Assembly (NCBI RefSeq): GCF_014636315.1
Contig: NZ_BMED01000006.1
Coordinates: 434,001-498,000, forward strand
DNA length: 64,000 nt
Source: Parundibacterium terreum
Lineage (GTDB): Bacteria > Pseudomonadota > Gammaproteobacteria > Burkholderiales > Burkholderiaceae_D
Reading direction: 5' to 3'
Part shown: positions 9,950-18,719 of the stretch, in pieces
How the letters are laid out: each line of letters begins with the position of its first letter
Position numbering within the stretch: the first letter of the stretch is position 1
Position numbers and translations under genes: made by a program
The notes under the pieces: model-generated
The model's database searches: none
What the model was told of the DNA's origin: nothing
What the model saw: only the letters and a program-made list of their open reading frames with translations

Positions 9950-10864
9950 TTATAGCAAAGTGTCCAGTGCTGTTTTTATCTTCGGCGCCAGCTTCGCCAG
10001 TTGATCATACTTGCTGCCGCTGGTTTCCACGTACAGCGCAGACAGGAAGGCACGGGTATTGTGGCGTTTTGCCAGGCCGGCCTGGCTCTGGAAAACTTCG
10101 TTCCATGAAGTGAAGGGCGCCGGTGAGGATACTTGCTGCAGCCACGCATCCCATTCTGCTTCAGTATGCAGCTTGCGGCCCATGATATACAGCGCGGGCC
10201 GCGCCAAGCGTTCCGCTTCGCCGTACAGGTAGAAATGCCCGCTGGACGGTGCGACCTGGCTCGCTATCGCTGCCAGTATCTGATCCAGTTGCGGCTTGCC
10301 CAGCGCCGGATTCAGGCCCAGTTGCATCAGCAGGTCGGCATCATGCGCGATACCGTGCCGCCAGCCTTGCTGCTGGTCAAAGCCGCGGTAATCCCGCTGG
10401 GTTTGCAGATAGGCGGTGGCGTGATCCAGCAGGTCTTGCCGCTGAACGATGCTCAGGTAGGGCTCGATGCGATCCACCCTTGCCAGTTCGGATAGCACCA
10501 GTGCGGAGAACGGCGCGCGAAAGCCGTCGCTGTCCGCGTGTGCGGGTTCCAGCGCCGGCAACAGGCTGGCGTACAGCGTCTCGCGCGTGGCTTTATCCAG
10601 CTTGCTGCCGCGCAGCCAGGTGCTATAGGCCTCAAAAGCGACGTCGTCGCGCAATACCGGATTGGGCGACGCCAGGCAGGGAACCAAGGCCAGTGCCAGT
10701 TGCTGGCGCTGCGCATCATCGCTCACTTCAAATTGCTTTGCCTTCAGCGCAGTCAGTTGCTCTACGCTCCAGCCTGGCGGCGGGCAAGGGGCTGCAAACG
10801 CCATTGTCTGTGCAGTGGCCGCCAGCGCGAGGGCCAGTAATGCCGCAGTACGGTAATTTTTCAT
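9950..10864 (-). CDS. Secreted DUF2785-like protein
   Basis: I chose the ATG at 10864 (MKNYRTAALLALALAATAQTM...), which gives a clear Sec signal peptide ending near AFA|APCP; an upstream ATG adds six residues. The 304-residue mature part is mostly helical. It contains LVLSELARVDRIEPYLS and GFDQQQGWRHGIAHDADLLMQLGLNP, features I associate with the DUF2785 family of unknown function. It is expected in the periplasm or on the surface. No partner gene is evident; it is divergent from the ICL/PEP-mutase gene. Confidence 0.72.
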   Translation of the reverse strand: MKNYRTAALLALALAATAQTMAFAAPCPPPGWSVEQLTALKAKQFEVSDDAQRQQLALALVPCLASPNPVLRDDVAFEAYSTWLRGSKLDKATRETLYASLLPALEPAHADSDGFRAPFSALVLSELARVDRIEPYLSIVQRQDLLDHATAYLQTQRDYRGFDQQQGWRHGIAHDADLLMQLGLNPALGKPQLDQILAAIASQVAPSSGHFYLYGEAERLARPALYIMGRKLHTEAEWDAWLQQVSSPAPFTSWNEVFQSQAGLAKRHNTRAFLSALYVETSGSKYDQLAKLAPKIKTALDTLL

Positions 10865-11047
10865 CACTCCTCCGGCGGCCAAAAAAGTTGAGTTTTAGCT
10901 TGTTCACCCATGATGCAGACAATTCCAACGCGAGGCAAGTTCCCGCAATATGAGGGCTATAGTAAAGATGGATGTCCGAAACCAGCCAGTCCGATGCAAA
11001 AGATGATGCGATGATGTACGCTATATTCTTCAATGAAAGGAAAATTC

Positions 11048-11878
11048 ATGGAAACTCACGCCGAAGCCGCCAGCCAGGCCAACCTCGCCCATCAGTTTCA
11101 CGCCTTGCATGCGCATGAAGGTAGTGCGTTGGTATTACCGAACGTATGGGATGCAGTCAGCGCCAGGCTGATGCAGCAATGCGGCGCGAAGGCGATCGCT
11201 ACGACTAGCGGCGGGGTCTCCTGGGCGCATGGCTATGCGGATGGTGGCGCGCTGCCTATGGCCGCTCATCTGGCGACAGTGCGCGAGATCGTGCGCGTGG
11301 TGCAACTACCGCTGACGGTGGATCTGGAGAACGGCTATTCCGACGATCCGGCAATAGTCGCTGCCAACGTCGGTGAATTTATCGCTGCAGGCGTGGTCGG
11401 CATCAATATCGAAGATGGTGCCGCAGCGCCGGAATTGCTGATGGCGAAAATAGTTGCCATCCGCGAAAAAGCCGCCGCGATGGGCCTGGACCTGTTCGTC
11501 AATATCCGCACCGATGTGTATTTGCGCAAGCTGGTGGAAAACGACAAGCTGGCAGCCGAGACGATACGCCGTGCGGAGTTTTACAAACGTGCCGGTGCTG
11601 ACGGCTTGTTCGTGCCGGGACTCGCGGATTTGAATGCTTTGCGCAGTATTGCCGAGGTGGTCGGCATGCCGGTGAATGTGATGGCAGTGCCAGGGCTTGC
11701 CAATGTGCAGCAACTGGCCGCACATGGCGCACGCCGTGTCAGCGCCGGCACTGCACTGATGCAGGCCGCGCTGGGCACGACTGTCAAGCTGGCCAAGGAT
11801 ATGCTGGACGGCGGCAGTGTAGAGGGCATGTTCGCCGGCAGCCTGGGCTACGGCGAAGTGAACGCCTTATTCCCCTAA
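11048..11878 (+). CDS. Isocitrate lyase/phosphoenolpyruvate mutase family protein
   Basis: The start at 11048 (METHAEAASQ) follows an AAAGGA ribosome site; an ATG 15 bases upstream overlaps that site and is less likely. The 276-residue protein has the TIM-barrel family features: PNVWDAVSARLMQQCGAKAIATTSGGVSW near the N terminus, DLENGYSDDP (Mg-binding acidic region) and GINIEDGAA. The classical lyase KKCGH loop is not seen, so it is probably one of the oxaloacetate hydrolase/PEP-mutase-like members rather than a true isocitrate lyase. The substrate is unknown. It is a single gene, convergent with the FHA gene. Confidence 0.85.
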   Translation: METHAEAASQANLAHQFHALHAHEGSALVLPNVWDAVSARLMQQCGAKAIATTSGGVSWAHGYADGGALPMAAHLATVREIVRVVQLPLTVDLENGYSDDPAIVAANVGEFIAAGVVGINIEDGAAAPELLMAKIVAIREKAAAMGLDLFVNIRTDVYLRKLVENDKLAAETIRRAEFYKRAGADGLFVPGLADLNALRSIAEVVGMPVNVMAVPGLANVQQLAAHGARRVSAGTALMQAALGTTVKLAKDMLDGGSVEGMFAGSLGYGEVNALFP

Positions 11879-11910
11879 AAGCTGTCGCGAAATTAGCCGG
11901 GCTGGTGCCT

Positions 11911-12894
11911 TTACTCTGAACTATCCGTATCCAGGTCGTCATGGCTGACGGCCTTGCTGCGGTCCGCATCCACCTTCTCTTTCAGGTTCTTTGCTTCATT
12001 GATGAACTGATCGACCGGCTTGTCCTGACTGAGGCGCAAGGACGGCGGCAGGATTTGCGCCATGTACAGTTCATCGGCTGCCTGCCCATAGCGCTGGAAA
12101 TTCATCATCAGCATCAGGCCGGAGCCGATCAGGCCGAGTATCAGGGCGGTGGTCGCAATGCGGCGCGGATGGCGTGGGTTGATGGTAATCAGATGGAAGT
12201 ACACCATCGCCGCTGTAATCGCGATGACGACGTGGCTGCCGTAGCGGCTCAGTATTTCCAGTGACAATGCATACGCCGTAGTCGCGCTGAACAGGCTCCA
12301 GACTTCCATCGCCGCCATGCCGCAGCCGGCGATAAACAGATGCCGGCCAAAGCGCGCGTGGCCGCCGAACAGGCGATTGGCAAAGGCCCAGACGCCGCTC
12401 CAGATCAGGCCGCCGCTGAGCACATAGGCAATCGCCATCAGATAGCGTATCGCCTCAAACTTGCTGACATCGCCCAGCCAGGTACCCAGCGCGCTGAGCA
12501 TGGCCATGATGGCCAGGCCGCTCAGGGCCGGTGGCCAGCCTTCCCAGCCGTGTATCGTGGTATCGGCCAGCTCATCGTCCACCTGAAAATCGGCGGCGCG
12601 CACGCGCAGGTTGGTATGACCCAGCCTGACCACGGTATTGCCGTTGATACTGATCAGCGGCAGGCGCTTGCCCTTGTGGACGATGCCGTTATGGCTGCCC
12701 AGGTCGCGTATATGCAGGCTGCCGTCTTCGCCCTGCTCCACCACTGCGTGATGGGCGGCGGTGTGCGGATCATCCAGGATGAAATCGTTGTCATAGCCGC
12801 GCCCTATGCGTATCGGCAGCGCGTTGACCTGGTGCCTGTGCCTGACTTCATCGTTGGAGGCCAGCACTTCGACAAAATAGGAGCCGCTCATCAT
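11911..12894 (-). CDS. FHA-domain integral membrane protein
   Basis: Residues 1-110 form a forkhead-associated domain (IRIGRGYDNDFILDDPHTAAHHAVV, then LGSHNGI and VVRLGHTNLRV), which in this family binds phosphothreonine peptides. It is followed by four or five hydrophobic segments between about 125 and 275, and a charged, acidic tail. The start overlaps the stop of the upstream protease gene by four bases, so the two are translationally coupled. The FHA domain would be cytoplasmic. No Ser/Thr kinase lies in the window, so the phospho-ligand is unknown. Confidence 0.85.
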   Translation of the reverse strand: MMSGSYFVEVLASNDEVRHRHQVNALPIRIGRGYDNDFILDDPHTAAHHAVVEQGEDGSLHIRDLGSHNGIVHKGKRLPLISINGNTVVRLGHTNLRVRAADFQVDDELADTTIHGWEGWPPALSGLAIMAMLSALGTWLGDVSKFEAIRYLMAIAYVLSGGLIWSGVWAFANRLFGGHARFGRHLFIAGCGMAAMEVWSLFSATTAYALSLEILSRYGSHVVIAITAAMVYFHLITINPRHPRRIATTALILGLIGSGLMLMMNFQRYGQAADELYMAQILPPSLRLSQDKPVDQFINEAKNLKEKVDADRSKAVSHDDLDTDSSE

Positions 12895-14219
12895 TTGCCT
12901 CCCTTGCTCAGGGATTCAAGGAAGATGCGCGACACCCGCAGGCCGTTATCGTAAGACACGCCCTTGGTTTCTATGCGGCTTTGCAGGCTCATCATCGCCT
13001 GGTCGGTGCTTGCAGTCAGTAGAATGAAGTCATACAGGCCGGTGAACTTGCGGTAGGCGCGCACGCAAAGCACGGCACGCACCGGTAGTTTCTTATTGCT
13101 GACAAACTGCTCATTGCAGGCCGGCGCAGTCACTTGCGTACTCTTGTAACTGCCGCTAACCTGGTTCTTGAAGGCATTGGAGACCAGCTCGGAAAAGCGC
13201 AGCGCATTCAGTTCTATGCTGCGGGTGTAGGCATGCTGTATCGATACCTGCCCGGTTTGCAACTGGCCGGATACATAGATTGCGGATTCGGTCTGGCAGC
13301 GCATTTCATCCACGGTATAGGGAATGTCCGGCTTGGCATTGGACTGGCCCCAGCAGCGCACCTGGTCCGATTCCCTGACGGGCACGCGGTAAGGGCCCAG
13401 GGTCTTCAGCGTCAGCGGGCTTTCCAGCAGCTTGTCCACGATCACGCCCTGATGGGCCATCAGTTGCTGGCCGACGATCAGGCTGAAGTCCTTGGCCGGC
13501 TTGGCCTGCAATTTCACTTTGGCCAGCAGTTCCTGCACATAGCGCACCGGCACCAGAAAGCTGACCAGCTCGCCGTCCAGCCGTTTGGACACGTTCACAC
13601 CGGCGACTTTGCCGTCCACCGTCACATTCGGACCGCCGCTCATGCCGGCATTGATAGGGCCGGTAAACATCAATTGGTCGTAAAAGCCGCGCCGTATGAT
13701 GCCGTTGTAGGAACCTTCAGAAATCGCAAAGCCCAGATCCAGCGGGTTACCCAGCGAATACAGGTACTGGCCTTGGGTCAGCTCCGGCAACTGCTGTATT
13801 TGTTCCGGCACCTTGAAGTAGCCGGTGCCGGTGCGCCCTACCCTGACGACTGCCAGATCGTGCAAGGCATCTACCGCCAGCAACTCCACCGCGCCGCGCT
13901 GGTTGGCGGTATCGACGTATTCGCCGACATAGGTTTCAGGCTCCAGCGCAATTTGCGATACGACGTGGTAATTGGTGACGACCAGATTGCTATTGTCGAT
14001 CAGAAAGCCCGAGCCTACCGAGGCTTGCGTACGCCCGTTTTTCAACAGCACGCGTATCTGCAGCAGATCGTTTTGCGCGGAAGAGTACAGTTTTTGGGCG
14101 GAGGAGGAAGGCGCGGGCAAGGGCACTTGCTCCTGCGGCGATGCGGCGGCAAAAACGGTATTTGCTATCAGCGCGCCCATAAACAGGACGGGCAGGGCGG
14201 CCAGACTCAATTTTCTCAT
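12891..14219 (-). CDS. Secreted trypsin-like serine protease with extra C-terminal domain
   Basis: The 442-residue product has a signal peptide (MRKLSLAALPVLFMGALIANTVFAA). It then has a chymotrypsin-fold protease with a complete triad: His85 in VTNYHVV, Asp121 in ALHDLAVV and Ser194 in NAGMSGGP. This is the HtrA-like arrangement, but no PDZ domain is recognisable. The C-terminal 180 residues, with several cysteines, are of unknown fold. It should act in the periplasm. It is the first gene of a two-gene unit with the FHA membrane protein, so the pair may link envelope proteolysis to cytoplasmic phospho-signalling; that link is inference. Confidence 0.88.
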   Translation of the reverse strand: MRKLSLAALPVLFMGALIANTVFAAASPQEQVPLPAPSSSAQKLYSSAQNDLLQIRVLLKNGRTQASVGSGFLIDNSNLVVTNYHVVSQIALEPETYVGEYVDTANQRGAVELLAVDALHDLAVVRVGRTGTGYFKVPEQIQQLPELTQGQYLYSLGNPLDLGFAISEGSYNGIIRRGFYDQLMFTGPINAGMSGGPNVTVDGKVAGVNVSKRLDGELVSFLVPVRYVQELLAKVKLQAKPAKDFSLIVGQQLMAHQGVIVDKLLESPLTLKTLGPYRVPVRESDQVRCWGQSNAKPDIPYTVDEMRCQTESAIYVSGQLQTGQVSIQHAYTRSIELNALRFSELVSNAFKNQVSGSYKSTQVTAPACNEQFVSNKKLPVRAVLCVRAYRKFTGLYDFILLTASTDQAMMSLQSRIETKGVSYDNGLRVSRIFLESLSKGGK

Positions 14220-14371
14220 CGTGTTTATCTAGGAAAGCGTTTCCCGCTGTGGACAGGTTTGTTCAAGAAAATTGTCAAAGTATAAATATGCTGCTTGGAG
14301 CTGTCTATCACAATTTAAGCATAGTCCCATACATTACGGCCCACCATCGCTGTTGATGGCCGGCAGTAAAT

Positions 14372-14401
14372 GAAAAAGCCACGAAATCATCGTGGCTTTT
14401 G
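14372..14401. terminator. Hairpin terminator between the M3 peptidase and the protease gene
   Basis: AAAAAGCCACGA and TCGTGGCTTTT form a hairpin with A and T runs on both sides. It lies just downstream of the minus-strand M3 peptidase stop (14429) and is well placed to end that transcript. Confidence 0.8.
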
Positions 14402-14428
14402 TGGTTTTGCAGTGTGCTTGCGTGCCGT

Positions 14429-16615
14429 TTATTTGCTGCCGCTGGCCGCTGTTGAGGTCAAACCGCGGCGTTCCAGCAAAGGCTGCAGCTTGGCGTCGCG
14501 CCCGCGGAAGTTACGGAAGGCTTCCATCGCATCCATGCTGCCGCCCTTGGACAATAGCTGCTGGCGGAACCAGTCACCGTTCTTGCGGGACAGGCCGCCG
14601 TTTTCCTTGAACCATTCTACGGTGTCCGCATCCAGCACTTCTGCCCAGATATAAGAGTAGTAGCCTGCCGAGTAGCCGCCGGAGAATACGTGCGAGAAGT
14701 AAGTGCTGCGGTAGCGCGGCGGCACCGGCGCATAGTCCACGCCGGCTTGCTTCAGTGCGTTGGCTTCAAATTCCAGTGCATCTTCCGGGATCTGGCTGGT
14801 GCTCAGTTGATGCCAGCGTTGGTCCAGCAAGGTCGCGGCCAAATATTCGGTAGTGGTAAAGCCCTGGTTGAACTTGCCTGTAGCGGTCAGCTTGTCGGCC
14901 AGCGCCTGCGGCATCGGTTCGCCGGTTTGATAATGCTTCGCATAGTTTTGCAGCACTTCAGGCCAGACCGACCACATTTCATTGACCTGTGAAGGGTATT
15001 CGACAAAGTCGCGCGGCACGCTGGTGCCGGAGAAGCGTGGATAGCGCACATTGGAGAACATGCCGTGCAGCGCGTGGCCAAATTCGTGGAAGGCGGTACG
15101 CACTTCGTCATAGGTCAGCAGGGTAGGCTGCCCTTCAGGCGGCTTTGGAATATTCAGATGGTTGGCCACCACGGGACGGGTGCCGAACAGGAAAGACTGA
15201 TCCACATACTCATTCATCCAGGCGCCGCCGCGCTTGTTGTCGCGCGCATACATGTCGGCCAGGAACAGTGCCAGCGGCTTGCCGTCCGCATCGAATACCT
15301 CAAACACGCGCACCGTAGGGTTGTATACCGGCAGGTCCTTGCGTTCCTTGAAGGTGATGCCGTACAGCTTGGTCGCCGCATAGAACACACCGTTTTGCAG
15401 CACATTGTTCAGTTCAAAGTAAGGGCGCAGCTGCGATTCGTCAAAGCTGTACTTGGCTTTGCGCACCTGTTCTGCGTAGAAGGCCCAGTCCCAGGCTGCC
15501 AGCTTGAAGCCGCCCTTCTTCGCATCAATCAGCTTTTGCATTTCTGCAGCTTCTTTTTTTGCATTGGCGACGGCGGCCGGTGCCAGCTCAGCCAGCATCT
15601 TGTTGACTGCAGTCGTGGTTTTGGCAGTGCCGTCTTCCAGTGAATAGGCCGCATAGGTTGGGTAGCCGAGCAACTGGGCTTTTTCCGCGCGCAGCTTGGC
15701 CAGGCCGATGGCGATTTCGCGGTTGTCGAACTCGCCGCCATGGTTGCCGCGCTCTACCGACGCGTCATACAGGCGCTTGCGCAGTGCGCGGTTGGTCAGC
15801 GTGGTTTCATACGGCTGGCCGGTGGTGTTCATCAGCGCGATCACGTATTTACCCTGCAGGCCGCGCGCCTTGGCGGCATCGGCTGCTGCTGCAATTTCAC
15901 TGTCGCTGAGGCCCTTCAGCTCGGCCTTGGTATCGACAATGACTGCAGAGACATTGGTTTCTTTCAATACGTTCTGGCTGAAATTGGTGCCCAGGCTGGC
16001 CAATTGCCCATTGATGGCTTTCAGCTTGGTCTTGTCGGCGTCGGACAATTTGGCGCCGGCGCGTACGAAGTCGGTGTAGTAGCGGTTCAGCAACTGGCGC
16101 GATTCAGCGTCCAGCGCCAGGTTGGCACGCTGCTCGTACACGCTGCTGATGCGTTTGAACAGCTTGGCATTAAGCTTGATTGCGTCATTGTGCGCGGCCA
16201 GCTTGGGCGCGAGGTCGCGAGATATCGCTTCCAGCGTGGGATTGGTATTGGCGCCTGTCAGGTTGAAGAACACGGCAGAAACGCGGTTCAGCATCTGGCC
16301 GCCCTTTTCCATTGCGACGATGGTGTTGTCGAAGGTAGGCGCGGCTGGGTTGTCCGCAATGGCATTGATCTCGGAGGCTTGCTGGCGCATCGCTTCGGTG
16401 AAGGCAGGCGCATAGTGCTCGTCCTTGATCCTGTCGAAGGCGGGCATGCCGTAAGGCAGAGTACTCGGTGTCATGAATGGGTTGCCGGCCGGCACAGGTG
16501 CCGGAGTGGCCGCACTGGCGCCGCTACCATTGGTGTTTGCTTGCGGAGCATCTGCTGCGATGCTGGAATTCAGTGCAAGGCTGGAGCAAAGCATCATGAA
16601 CAGGAGACGTGACAT
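14429..16615 (-). CDS. M3 family oligopeptidase (peptidyl-dipeptidase Dcp-like), exported
   Basis: I chose the ATG at 16615 (MSRLLFMMLCSSLALNSSIAAD), which supplies a signal peptide; the longer frame upstream lacks a plausible start. The 728-residue protein carries the M3 thimet-peptidase zinc motif in AFHEFGHALHGMFS and the flanking RYPRFSGTSVPRDFVEYPSQVNEMW. This places it in the Dcp/oligopeptidase A group, which removes dipeptides or cleaves short peptides. Export to the periplasm is predicted from the signal sequence and an Ala/Pro-rich linker after it. It is a single gene bounded by terminators. Confidence 0.92.
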   Translation of the reverse strand: MSRLLFMMLCSSLALNSSIAADAPQANTNGSGASAATPAPVPAGNPFMTPSTLPYGMPAFDRIKDEHYAPAFTEAMRQQASEINAIADNPAAPTFDNTIVAMEKGGQMLNRVSAVFFNLTGANTNPTLEAISRDLAPKLAAHNDAIKLNAKLFKRISSVYEQRANLALDAESRQLLNRYYTDFVRAGAKLSDADKTKLKAINGQLASLGTNFSQNVLKETNVSAVIVDTKAELKGLSDSEIAAAADAAKARGLQGKYVIALMNTTGQPYETTLTNRALRKRLYDASVERGNHGGEFDNREIAIGLAKLRAEKAQLLGYPTYAAYSLEDGTAKTTTAVNKMLAELAPAAVANAKKEAAEMQKLIDAKKGGFKLAAWDWAFYAEQVRKAKYSFDESQLRPYFELNNVLQNGVFYAATKLYGITFKERKDLPVYNPTVRVFEVFDADGKPLALFLADMYARDNKRGGAWMNEYVDQSFLFGTRPVVANHLNIPKPPEGQPTLLTYDEVRTAFHEFGHALHGMFSNVRYPRFSGTSVPRDFVEYPSQVNEMWSVWPEVLQNYAKHYQTGEPMPQALADKLTATGKFNQGFTTTEYLAATLLDQRWHQLSTSQIPEDALEFEANALKQAGVDYAPVPPRYRSTYFSHVFSGGYSAGYYSYIWAEVLDADTVEWFKENGGLSRKNGDWFRQQLLSKGGSMDAMEAFRNFRGRDAKLQPLLERRGLTSTAASGSK

Positions 16616-16942
16616 AGTGGTTCCCAAAAAAATGGATAGAAAAGAGATGGATAATTCCTGATTACTTTTGCTTGCCTGCAGCAGGGGCGTTTTTATATTT
16701 CTGGCCGGTAATATGCAAAACAGGCATTCAATACAGGATTTCAATGCAGGATGTAAATAGTGTTACCTGACTATGACAGGATATTCTGCCATTTGATTCC
16801 TGGAAACTGGCAAATAGCGAAAATTCGATACAGAATTGTTGAATTTTCTTAAAAACCGCAACTTTGTATAGCAAAAATGAAGAAAGCCGGGATTTGATTC
16901 CGTGGCGGAATCATGCCGGCTTTCAAGGGTCTTTCTAACGTT
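16616..16942. other. Intergenic region upstream of the M3 peptidase
   Basis: This 327-base gap contains the aminotransferase terminator at 16882-16925 and the A+T-rich promoter region for the M3 peptidase gene. I see no gene or structured RNA in the rest. Confidence 0.5.
16882..16925 (-). terminator. Long hairpin after the aminotransferase gene
   Basis: AAAGCCGG pairs with CCGGCTTT and encloses a second perfect stem, GATTCCG/CGGAATC, with a three-base loop. This two-part hairpin lies just beyond the stop of the minus-strand aminotransferase at 16943. The T-run on the minus strand is short, so termination is likely but not certain. Confidence 0.7.
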
Positions 16943-18103
16943 CTATCGCTGCAGGAATTTCTCCAGCCGGCTGGCGCCCAGTTCCAGCTTGTCCAGTGAA
17001 CTGGCGAAGCACCAGCGCACATAGCCCTCGCCCTCGGGGCCGAAGGCGCTGCCGGGTGCCAGTCCCAGTCCGGCTTCCCGCACCAGGCGCTTGCAGAGAT
17101 CCAGCGTATCGGTCTGGCCGTCCACCCGGAAAAACAGGTACATCGCTCCCTTGGGGTTCGGGGTGGTGATGCCCGGCATCGCGTTCAGGCGCTGGTACAG
17201 GAAATCCCGTGCGGCCTGATAGCGTTCCAGCGTATGGCGCACGATCTCATCGCCGCGCTCTATCGCCGCGATACCGGCGCGCTGGATGAAGCCCGGCGCG
17301 CACGAAGTATTGTATTCAATTAATTTGCCCAGATCGGCCATGATTGCTTCCGGCGCGACAATCCAGCCCAGGCGCCAGCCTGTCATCAGCCAGGCCTTGG
17401 AAAAGCTGTTGGCCGAGATCAGCCGGTCTTCCGGCACGCTGATGTCCAGAAAGGACGGCGCGCACTGCTGGCCATACACCAGGCGCTCATACACGTCGTC
17501 GGCGAGGATCCAGATGCCGTGCCGGCGGCAATGCTCCAGCACGATTTGCTGTTGCTCGCGCGGCATGACCCAGCCGGTTGGATTATTCGGTGAATTGATG
17601 AACACCGCCTTGGTGCCCGGCGTCAGCGCATCCAGCAATTGCTGCAAGTCCAGCTCCCAGGTCAGGCCGAACTGCAGCGGCACCTTGACGATTTCCGCGC
17701 CGAGTATCTTGGGAATCTCCACCAGATTTGGCCAGATCGGGGTAACCGCCACCACGCGGTCGCCCGGGTTCAGGATGGTTTGGGCGATCAGCATCAGTGC
17801 CGATACACCGGCAGACGTAACCGCCACCCTCTCCGGTCCTATGGACTGGTGCAGGCCGGACAGGTAGTTGGCGATCGCTGCGCGCAGCGGCGGAATGCCG
17901 TAGTTATGGGTATAAAAGGTATCCCCGGCATCCAGCCCCTGCTTGGCCGCATCGCGGATGAACTGCGGCGTGACTTCGTCCGGCTCGCCGAACCAGAAAG
18001 GCAGTACGCCTTCCAGGCCTATGCCGGCATTGGCGACTTCGCGGATTTGGGATGCGCCCAGTTGCTGGACGATGGATCTTGCGTGAGGGAGGTGCTGGGT
18101 CAT
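16943..18103 (-). CDS. Pyridoxal phosphate-dependent aminotransferase, class I/II
   Basis: The 386-residue protein has the fold-type I hallmarks: INSPNNPTGWV, ILADDVYERLVY, the PLP-binding lysine in SANSFSKAWLMTGWRLGW, and a C-terminal FFRVDGQTD...GLGLAPGSAFGPEGEGYVRWCFA with the substrate-carboxylate arginine. It belongs to the aspartate/aromatic aminotransferase group; the amino acid substrate cannot be fixed from sequence. A 42-codon frame in the same orientation lies 18 bases upstream and may share its transcript. Confidence 0.93.
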   Translation of the reverse strand: MTQHLPHARSIVQQLGASQIREVANAGIGLEGVLPFWFGEPDEVTPQFIRDAAKQGLDAGDTFYTHNYGIPPLRAAIANYLSGLHQSIGPERVAVTSAGVSALMLIAQTILNPGDRVVAVTPIWPNLVEIPKILGAEIVKVPLQFGLTWELDLQQLLDALTPGTKAVFINSPNNPTGWVMPREQQQIVLEHCRRHGIWILADDVYERLVYGQQCAPSFLDISVPEDRLISANSFSKAWLMTGWRLGWIVAPEAIMADLGKLIEYNTSCAPGFIQRAGIAAIERGDEIVRHTLERYQAARDFLYQRLNAMPGITTPNPKGAMYLFFRVDGQTDTLDLCKRLVREAGLGLAPGSAFGPEGEGYVRWCFASSLDKLELGASRLEKFLQR

Positions 18104-18121
18104 TGTCGGGTTTTGTGTGGC

Positions 18122-18250
18122 TTAGCAGAGGGACAGGTTTTGGGCGAGGCTCAGCAGCAGCGAGGGTTGCAGCCAGGCAGCGGCGCTGGCTGCTGCGATG
18201 AGCGCCATTGCCAGGGCCAGTAGCAGTTTTTGGAGTTTGCTTGCTTGCAT
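18122..18250 (-). CDS. Possible small single-pass membrane protein
   Basis: This 42-codon frame reads MQASKLQKLLLALAMALIAA..., with one hydrophobic segment of about 20 residues and a short C-terminal tail ending in cysteine. It sits 18 bases upstream of the aminotransferase start in the same direction. No clear ribosome site precedes the ATG and I recognise no family, so it may be non-coding. Confidence 0.35.
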   Translation of the reverse strand: MQASKLQKLLLALAMALIAAASAAAWLQPSLLLSLAQNLSLC

Positions 18251-18361
18251 GATGAGCGGTAGGGAGTGTTGTGGGATTTAGTTTAACGCAAAGTGGGTGG
18301 GGTGGTGGGCTGGTGGGTTGACCGGGCCAGTTTTGGGTTTGTGGTTTTATAAGTCGATTGC

Positions 18362-18592
18362 ACTTTGTGGATATAAGCCGGGGGTGGCCCGGCGGCCACT
18401 CACTTTTCTTTGCTTCGCCAAAGAAAAGTAAGCAAAAGAAAGGCGACCGCAAGCCTCGCCCCTTCGGGGTTCCCGATTGTGCAGTACAAAAAATGGGAAA
18501 CGGGCGAAACTCGCTGCGCTCAGACACCCCCGTTTCTGATCCATTTTCTGTACCGCACAATCGGCGAGGCTCCGAGCGGTTTAACATCAAAA
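18362..18592 (+). repeat. Dispersed multi-hairpin repeat, copy 1
   Basis: This sequence recurs at 45685-45933 in the same orientation. It contains a GTGGCC/GGCCAC hairpin (18384-18399). A second hairpin, ACTTTTCTTTG/CAAAGAAAAGT, has a CTTCGC loop (18402-18429). A long composite stem pairs 18473-18504 with 18529-18564 through CCGATTGTGC/GCACAATCGG, GTACA/TGTAC, AAATGG/CCATTT and GAAACGGG/CCCGTTTC. It is followed directly by the CAACTG tract. The translated motif FFASPKKSKQKKG is a familiar artefact of similar repeats in many beta- and gammaproteobacterial genomes, from memory. No transposase is encoded. Confidence 0.9.
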
Positions 18593-18593
18593 G

Positions 18594-18719
18594 CAACTGC
18601 AACTGCAACTGCAACTGCAACTGCAACTGCAACTGCAACTGCAACTGCAACTGCAACTGCAACTGCAACTGCAACTGCAACTGCAACTGCAACTGCAACT
18701 GCAACTGCAACTGCAACTG
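18594..18719 (+). repeat. Hexanucleotide tandem repeat, 21 perfect copies of CAACTG
   Basis: The 126 bases 18594-18719 are 21 uninterrupted copies of CAACTG. The tract is the 3' tail of repeat copy 1; copy 2 ends in only three degenerate units (CAACCG, CAACGG, CAACTG). Perfect identity means it is likely to vary in length by slippage. It lies 112 bases upstream of the start of the alkylation-repair gene. Confidence 0.98.

Noticed and set aside
18594-18719. Tandem repeat considered as a CRISPR array
   Set aside because: The units are six bases with no spacers and no cas genes nearby.
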